In this document: piece by piece, positions 58,010 to 64,000 of the stretch
Layout: the number at the start of each line of letters is the position of its first letter
How positions within the stretch are numbered: position 1 is the stretch's first letter
Assembly (NCBI GenBank): GCA_008704415.1
Contig: VXIS01000008.1
Span: 248,001 to 312,000 of the forward strand
Direction: 5' to 3'
Length of the DNA stretch: 64,000 bases
From: Sphaerosporella brunnea
Taxonomy: Eukaryota > Ascomycota > Pezizomycetes > Pezizales > Pyronemataceae
Program-made: the position numbers and the translations under genes
The notes under the pieces: generated by a model
What the model was told of the DNA's origin: nothing
Database searches by the model: none
What the model saw: the letters and a program-made list of their open reading frames with translations, nothing else

Positions 58010-59165
58010 GTTTTAATCATGATGCATTCGGCCGCTTACGGCCATGACATACAGGAGACGAAGAGACTATGCCACCCCCCGGGATCCAGAAGCCGCGCTA
58101 CCGGGGCCTGCGGCCCTCCTAAGCATAGAAAATCAACAAAATCGCAACTCATATACAGACAGGACTGTGGTTCACTCCCTCGTCCCGCAACCGCTATTTT
58201 CCTCCTTCGCCTTACACTTCCCCTTCACCTTCTCCCATGGGATTGCAAGGTCAGTACTGCTTGGTGCCAGCGACTCCGCTCATTGAGAGGTTGATGCTCA
58301 CACCCCCGCTCCGGGCGACTTGGGTCCAGGAGGGCGCGCTTGCCAGTTTGCCGTTTTCCGTTGAATGGCCCGAGGGCCGTCTACATTTCTTCCTTTGAAC
58401 CTTCTTCCAGCCCCTGTCGGCCTTTGTCCGTGCACTGGGAGCGTCATCGGCCTCTGGGTTGCCGGGTGCTGGTTGCGTGTGAGGGTTTAGTCGCATCGAG
58501 ACTAGAGCGGTGCTTGGTCCCGCGTGTTTCGAATGCATAAGAGAGGGGGGAGGCAAGATTGTTCTCGATTGTTTTGCAGGCTGCACTGACGGGCTGGGCT
58601 GCGCGGAGCGCCTGCGTTGCGATGTCGTCGTGGCTTCCGGCGGCGTCGCGCTCGTCTCCGCTGATGCGAGCGGGGGCGGAGGTGGGCGGCGTCTGGGAGG
58701 CCGCGTGCGATACCGTCGGGTTCCGGGGGCGTCCCATTGAGGCCCCACTGCGCTGGGTTTGGAGTGGTCTTTTTTGAACCAAGAGGTCTTCGATCGTTTC
58801 CTTCAGCTCGAGTACGAGTTTGAACAGATTGGCCAACCTGGTGTCGTATCCTTCCTTGAGGGCGGCGAGATGCCGGCCTACAAGTTCCACAACCCTGTTT
58901 GCAAAATCCGCGAGAGCGATAGCAGGGGGAGGGACAGTCGGGGCAGCAGACAGGACCGCAGGTGAGGCATCCTGCATCTGTGTGTCTTGCGGCCGTTCGA
59001 CAGCCCGCAGCGCTTTCCACTCATCGAGGACTCTGCCGCATGTTGCAGACTCTTCTGTTCTGATGTCGGCGAGTCTTGCGGCCGTTCAACAGCCCGCAGC
59101 GCTTTCCACTCATCGAGGACTCCGCCGCGTGTTGGAGACTCTTCTGTTCCGATGTCGGCGAGTCG
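58010..59165 (-). pseudogene. LINE F: ORF1 piece joined to 3' tail
   Basis: On the minus strand an ORF1-like frame begins near 58977 (MQDASPAVLSAAPTVPPPAI), has a helical stretch ANRVVELVGRHLAALKEGYD then LFKLVLELKETIEDLLVQK, changes frame in an Arg/Pro-rich linker, and ends TQVARSGGVSINLSMSGVAG then TKQY at 58251. The 3' untranslated signature follows at once (ACCACAGTCCTGTCTGTATA, GGGCCGCAGGCCCCGG, TGGCATAGTCTC, ATGTCATGGCCGTAAGCGGC, ATGATTAAAACAAAAAC). ORF1 zinc knuckles, endonuclease, RT and RNase H are all absent. It can only have moved with help from a full element. Confidence 0.78.
58985..59162 (-). repeat. Two 89-bp tandem repeats at the LINE F 5' end
   Basis: Units start at 58985 and 59074 with TCTTGCGGCCGTTC and run through CCACTCATCGAGGACTC to GATGTCGGCGAG. 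They differ at only a few positions. Tandem monomers at the 5' end of a LINE often carry its internal promoter; that role is inference here. Confidence 0.85.
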
Positions 59166-59177
59166 CTCTTGGCGCGG

Positions 59178-59459
59178 TCAGCTGCTTTTCCGACAGTCGC
59201 TCGTCCTATGTCCCCACATACCGCACTTGGTGCAGAGAGTTTGGGGGTGATGACAGTCGGGTAGGAAGGATGAGGGAGCGTCAGCTGGAACAAGGCACAA
59301 ATTTGTACAGAGTGATATTCCGGGACTCAATACAAGCATGATCTTCAGTCCCGAGCAACATCGGCAGCAAAAACATCGATAGGAAACTGGCCCGCGAGTT
59401 ATATCTGTGCTTCGCGGTAAGGACATCCTTCCCAGACACATTTGATGAGACCAGTTCAA
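59178..59459 (-). pseudogene. CCHC zinc-knuckle remnant
   Basis: The minus frame ends with CTKCGMWGHRTSDCRKSS and a stop. This is a perfect C-x2-C-x4-H-x4-C knuckle of the retroelement gag/ORF1 type. Upstream residues have no recognised fold. Its position 5' of the LINE F repeats suggests the C-terminal end of an adjoining ORF1 or gag copy. Confidence 0.55.
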
Positions 59460-60152
59460 ATCGAGGTAGGGCCTTCACCCCTAAGGAATACACCGCGGCG
59501 CTGTGATCGACCTCACAGTTAGGCATGCCAATCTGCCCGGCGTGGACAGATGCGGCACGAGTACGTTTCCGTTGGTGTTCTCGGTAAACTAGATGGCGGT
59601 GGGCACCGATTGGGACCGTGGAGCCTAAACAAACCTTCATGAGAGAAGTCTGGTACCTCAGGGTGGGTTCCCTTTCGTGAAGGGCTTTGACGGGCCTGTC
59701 AGGGAATGAACGCGGAACCATTTATGCAGCGAGACTTGTTAGGCCGACATGGCTTTGCACGCTTGTTGTTGAGCTGGATCGATCGATGCGGTTTGTGAGC
59801 TAGCTTATTGATGTCTAGAAGCAGGAGATCGAAGCACAGTTAAGCTCGGTTTTGAATCGTAAAGTGATCCCACCACTAAAACTCTTTCCACCTGCATCAT
59901 TAACAGCGAATACGTGTGCAGCGAAGCGGAAATCGTTTCGTTGTAGTCATAACTCATTGAAATGGCTGCCGCATTCAGACAGGGAAAGCAACGGCAGAGA
60001 TCACAGTGGGTGAAACGGACCGGATACAGCGCAATCACATGATGCACCTGTCACGGACACTATCAGGATGGGTTAGATGTGCTTTTTGTTGTTACCGTAA
60101 GGACAAGGAGAAGAACAAACATGGCAAAAGAAAGGCTGCCTTGCGAAGTCTT
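59460..60152. other. No recognisable gene
   Basis: A 146-codon minus frame (59281-59721) overlaps the CCHC remnant in another frame and shows no domain. Nothing else is evident. Confidence 0.4.
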
Positions 60153-60765
60153 GAGCGGGCCCCAACCCTCCCGCTCCTCCCAGCTCCATTCTTTTGCTGG
60201 GTCCCAAGTCGTTCCGAGATCGGATCGAACGTCACCACACTCGGCAGGAGGAAGTCTGGCACCAACTCCACGACCGTCATCCTCATCATCCGAAAGTGCA
60301 AGCCGACGACAGGAGAATCCGGCACCAGAGTGGTTCCGAAGTGTGGAGCGGGCCCCAACCCTCCCGCTCCTCCCAGCTCCATACTTTTGCTGGGTCCCAA
60401 GTCGTTCCGAGATCGACTCCAGCACCAGCTCCACGGGCGTCATGGTCATCCGAAATTCCAACGCGAGCGACGCCGAGCGAATCCGGCACCAGAGTGGTTC
60501 CGAAGTGTGGAGCGGGCCCCAACCCTCCCGCTCCTCCCAGCTCCATTCTTTTGCTGGGTCCCAAGTCGTTTCGAGATCGGATCGAACGACACCACACTCG
60601 GCAGGAGGAAGTCTGGCACCAACTCCACGACCGTCATCCTCATCATCCGAAAGTGCAAGCCGAAGACAGGAGAATCCGGCACCGGGGTAGTTCCGAAGTG
60701 TTGAGCGGGCCCCAACCCTCCCGCTCCTCCCAGCTCCATTCTTCTGCTGGGTCCCAAGTCATCAC
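60153..60765 (+). repeat. Satellite-like tandem repeat, about 3.3 units
   Basis: Units start with GAGCGGGCCCCAACCCTCCC at 60153, 60346, 60510 and 60703, giving periods of 193, 164 and 193 bp. Units 1 and 3 are nearly identical and unit 2 is shorter in its second half, so the array has A-B-A' order. All frames stay open because of composition, but the periods are not multiples of three, so a repeat protein is unlikely. Confidence 0.88.
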
Positions 60766-62205
60766 TCGATATCGACACCGCATCTTCGGCTGGCGCAGCT
60801 ACGGCACCCAGGATGACGGCTTCTCTTCTTGATGGCGCGGGGAAGCTTCGCACCTAGATCAGCAAGATGACGCGCGACAACATTCTTGCGAGGAAACCAC
60901 AGACAGACGAACGTCCCGCATTTCCAGCAGGAAACTGACGATATTGTTCCGTGGTATGTAGACAAGACGATGACTGGAGACTTACTGCGGTTAGTACGTG
61001 TATTGCAAGAGGGGGTTTGTACGTGCCTTGGCGGGTGCGTGTTTTAAGGACGCAACTCGGTGTGCGATGTGGATGTGGGGTTGATTGTAGACAAGCAGGG
61101 CAGTGTTGAGAGTATACGAGGTTGTTTGAGCCCAGGGGTACGCGAAGTCGTTGTGGATCGTGATGGGATGGGAACAGTAAAGTTTGTTGAAGGTAGACGA
61201 GGTTTTGGAGTCGACGAGGTTTTGGAGGTCAGGCGTCGGTGAAGTCGTTGGGATGGTGATGGGATGGGAGCAGTAGTTGAATTGTTGCTGTCTAACAGGC
61301 GTATATATATATCAATTGGAGCCTCACTAAATATCACTCGGTATTCCATCACAGTATGTCATTCCTCCAATCAATTGTTCTCACTCGTGCTTATCCATGC
61401 CTCAACCGTGCCGAGAAAGCCAGTTTCCAACCAGAAGAGAAGAAGGAACAACTCGTTTTATCAAAGATTCTTCCCTGGTGTGCACTCGGCCATTCTGGGC
61501 TTCCGCCTCGCTCAGTCTCCAGTATGGACCCTACCAGCGCATAGGTGCGCTGGACCAGCCTCTCTCATGGTGGTCCTGCTGAAGCGCTGGCCGGATTAGA
61601 TCGTACCAGACGTTCAAATCCAGTCTGCAGCCGTCGACGCACTGTACGGAGTACTGCTCCTCGTATACGCCTCGGGCGCTATTGTCAATTTCTGGACACC
61701 TCCCAGCCGCCTGGAGGCGCCGCTTGTGCAGGTACATCCATTGCGTCGATCGCTGGTAATCTCCCCGCGCACTTACCGCCATTATTAGGGTTGCTGGAAA
61801 CGTCACGTTGCAACTTCGTGTTCAATTCATTTATTACAAAACGAACACGTCCGTCAGCCGCTTCTCAAAATCTGCATCAGCGCCACTACCCATGCTTCGT
61901 TGCTGCAGGTCCAACGCCATTCACCCTTTTGGAGAACGTTGTATACAAACGCGAGGCCGGCGTACCAGTTTGCGCAGTGTTTTCCGCCCGTAATGTGAAG
62001 GCACGCGTCCCAGGAGCGGATCCCCTGATCGCCGCAAGCTTCGCCTCTTTCTCACACACAGCTTCGACAACCACACTAACGTACGTCAGGTAGATGCGAG
62101 TCGTCAGGGATTAGCGAGACGCCGGGTAAATGCCCGTGAACCCCACCATATCCCCGCTATCCTTTGCGACAACGTCGTCGGAAGCACCCAAAACCACCCC
62201 AAAAA
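60766..62205. other. No confident gene
   Basis: GAAGTCGTTG...TGATGGGATGGGA occurs twice (about 61146 and 61231). A TATATATATAT stretch at about 61.30 kb precedes a 62-codon frame at 61356-61544 (MSFLQSIVLTRAYPCLNRAE) that could be a first exon. A longer frame at 61545-62093 has a coding-like end (LLENVVYKREAGVPVCAVFS) but no family. Confidence 0.35.
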
Positions 62206-64000
62206 ATGCCACATATCGAGGACCGAACCTCTCAACTCAATATTGATCGCGAGGAGCGCTTCCAGAGAGCTCTAAAAGCACTGAAGGATGGTGTTTTCAC
62301 CTCTATCGGGGAGGCGGCTACCGCATTCAACCTTCCTAAGTCTAGCCTCGGACATCGTCGCAATGGCCGGCAAACGAGGCAGAAAGCGCACGAGGGTGAT
62401 CAAATACTCTCTCCTGCTGCAGAAAAGACAGTTGTGAAGTGGATACTCAAGTTAGACGACTGTGGTTTTCCACCTCGTTTAGACCGTTTGTGGCAGATGG
62501 TGGAGAAGCTAGCGGTGCAGGAGCGAGCGGCCCTCAAAGCCCGCTACGAAGCCGAAGGGCGGAAAAACATAGTTCACGATACCATCGGCAAGAACTGGAT
62601 CACACAGTTTCTCAACCGCCACCCAGTTTTAGCTGCGAAACTAGCCCGAAGGATGGATCGTCAGCGAGTCTTCGCCAGCAACGCTACGACCATCGCCGAC
62701 CACTTCAGAAAGCTCGGCAAGATCATTCAGAAGGAGCGATTCCGTCCGCATCAGATTAGCAACGTTGACGAGAAGGGTATCATCCTTGGTTATTCTTCGA
62801 AGTCAAAAGTGATCACCCAGCGTGAGAAGAAAACACCTTACGTAAGGCAGCATGGACAGCGCGAGCTAGTGACGCTAGTCGAAGCAGTCTCGGCAGATGG
62901 CTATGTCTTTCCGACTTTCCTGATTACCAAAGGCACTGTGCATACCTACGGGCAATTTGGAAATATCAAAAAGGAGGATGCAGAAGTACGTTTTGGCAAG
63001 TCTCCGAAGGGTTGGACCGATGATGAGCTTGGGTTCCACTGGCTTAAGGACATCTACCACCCCTACAGCCTTAAGCGCATCCAGCCCGGCGAGAAAAGGC
63101 TATTAATCCTCGACGGTCATGGTTCCCATATCACTTTAGAGTTCAGCGACTTCTGCGATGCCCATGACATCATTCTGTATTGTTTGCCGGCCCACACGAC
63201 TCATCTGCTGCAACCGCTGGACGTGGGTCTCTTCTCCCCCCTGCAACAATATTACGGAAAATTTGTGGAGGACTACTACCTCGCCACCAACGTTGGGATT
63301 AGTCATGCGCAGTTTCTCCCCATCTACAAGAAGGCACGAGAAGCAGCGTACACGCGGGAGAATATAGAAAGCGGTTTTAGAGAGACTGGAATCGTGCCCT
63401 TCAACCCCCGCCTCCTTTTGGACGGTCCAAACCTTCGCCGAACCAAAGCTTCCACCCTTGCCCCCACCGAGCCGGACCTTTTACTGGATAAGACTCCACA
63501 GACGAGGTGCCAGCTACGTCGCCGAGCTGTATACTCCATGGAGTGGATCAAAACAGCGACGTATGGGCAGCTTTGTAAACATGTCCTGCGACTCAAGAAC
63601 GAGCTCGTTTCTGAAAAGGTTCAGAACGAAATCCTCACCAACGATATGCAGCATTTGAGGAACCAGTCGAAGCTCGCGAAGAACACCAAGAAAGACAAGC
63701 GAGTCATCAGCAAAGCGAGGGTTATCACTGGTGCCCAGGCCATGGAGGGTAAGAAGGCGCTGGACGAGAAGAAACCTATGTCTCGCCGCCGCCGCAAGAC
63801 TCAACCCGCTGCCCCTGCTGCCCCCAATGCCCCGGATGCTCTCCCAGCAGTTCCTGCAACCCCTCGACAAACTAAAGTCTGCTTTGTATCCCCTGTGTTG
63901 CCAGTAGAGACCCCTCGCTGCCCAGTCAACCGCAGCCGTCAAAAAGCCACTCCTCCACCAGACGACTGGTCTGACTCCAGCTCTGATGAAGAGACACCGG
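62206..64000 (+). CDS. pogo/Fot1-type DDE transposase (runs off the edge)
   Basis: The frame is open from MPHIEDRTSQLNIDREERFQ for about 598 codons with no stop before the window end. Residues about 15-60 (ALKDGVFTSIGEAATAFNLP) are a psq-type helix-turn-helix. Residues about 65-160 (WILKLDDCGFPPRLDRLWQM; WITQFLNRHPVLAAKLARRM) match the CENP-B/Tc5 DNA-binding fold. The DDE_1 core has NVDEKG (D188), LILDGHGSH (D303) and LLQPLDVGLFSPLQQYY (D339); 35 residues separate the last two Asp, the DD35D spacing of pogo. A basic and Pro/Ser-rich tail follows. All catalytic residues are present, so the protein may be active. Upstream GTCAGGGATTAGCGAGACGC may belong to the left end of the element, but the right end lies outside the window. 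Confidence 0.93.
   Translation, partial: MPHIEDRTSQLNIDREERFQRALKALKDGVFTSIGEAATAFNLPKSSLGHRRNGRQTRQKAHEGDQILSPAAEKTVVKWILKLDDCGFPPRLDRLWQMVEKLAVQERAALKARYEAEGRKNIVHDTIGKNWITQFLNRHPVLAAKLARRMDRQRVFASNATTIADHFRKLGKIIQKERFRPHQISNVDEKGIILGYSSKSKVITQREKKTPYVRQHGQRELVTLVEAVSADGYVFPTFLITKGTVHTYGQFGNIKKEDAEVRFGKSPKGWTDDELGFHWLKDIYHPYSLKRIQPGEKRLLILDGHGSHITLEFSDFCDAHDIILYCLPAHTTHLLQPLDVGLFSPLQQYYGKFVEDYYLATNVGISHAQFLPIYKKAREAAYTRENIESGFRETGIVPFNPRLLLDGPNLRRTKASTLAPTEPDLLLDKTPQTRCQLRRRAVYSMEWIKTATYGQLCKHVLRLKNELVSEKVQNEILTNDMQHLRNQSKLAKNTKKDKRVISKARVITGAQAMEGKKALDEKKPMSRRRRKTQPAAPAAPNAPDALPAVPATPRQTKVCFVSPVLPVETPRCPVNRSRQKATPPPDDWSDSSSDEETP

Noticed and set aside
60006..60832. Three overlapping long plus frames and two long minus frames in the satellite, which could be read as a repeat protein.
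   Set aside because: The periods 193 and 164 are not multiples of three, so no frame keeps its sequence from unit to unit; openness comes from composition.
1..64000. CRISPR array, bacterial operons or phage genes.
   Set aside because: No evenly spaced repeats with unique spacers, no ribosome-binding-site-led gene runs and no phage structural motifs; the signals are eukaryotic.

Overview
The window looks like a repeat-dense stretch of a filamentous fungal genome. Evidence: short GT-AG introns of about 50-60 nt with CTRAC-type branch sites, a pogo/Fot1-type transposase, Tad/I-like non-LTR retrotransposons, a 5.8S rRNA fragment, an F-box/ankyrin protein and a coiled-coil/nuclease/kinase effector-like protein. 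I lean to Dikarya, perhaps a Pezizomycete, but the sequence does not settle the class. There is no sign of bacterial operons, CRISPR, phage or intact tRNA genes.

Layout. 0.7-9.9 kb is a nest of dead non-LTR elements (LINEs): an RT fragment, an ORF1 copy joined straight to its 3' tail (LINE A) and a decayed ORF2 (LINE B). hAT-like TIR elements with 8-bp target duplications lie among them, one inserted precisely in the endonuclease domain of LINE B. A 130-bp tRNA-like SINE candidate follows at about 10 kb. From 13.8 to 19.3 kb, with echoes to about 22.4 kb, the minus strand holds the oddest structure here: a tandem array of degenerate gene modules. Their introns are almost all exactly 49 nt (a sister group has 56 nt) and the exons share edge motifs. 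I do not recognise the protein family.

23.1-23.8 kb carries an apparently intact F-box/ankyrin gene with a two-codon first exon. 24-39 kb is mostly unrecognised sequence, with a 5.8S rRNA scrap, a LINE RT fragment, a hAT-like element with a perfect target duplication and two LINE 3' ends. 39.6-45.5 kb is the longest LINE (ORF1, endonuclease, RT, RNase H, C-terminal zinc knuckle, 3' hairpin tail), broken by frameshifts. 48.9-49.7 kb is a third hAT-like family with a leftover coding piece. 51.7-53.5 kb is a 600-residue protein: heptad-repeat coiled coil, PD-(D/E)XK-like nuclease, then a protein kinase domain. 58.0-59.2 kb is another internally deleted LINE on the minus strand, 60.15-60.77 kb a satellite-like tandem repeat, and 62.2 kb to the window end an uninterrupted Fot1-type transposase that runs off the edge.

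Only three genes look alive: the F-box/ankyrin gene, the nuclease-kinase gene and the Fot1 transposase. Most other open frames are decayed transposons or unsupported. The array at 13.8-22.4 kb and the nuclease-kinase gene are the best candidates for undescribed biology.
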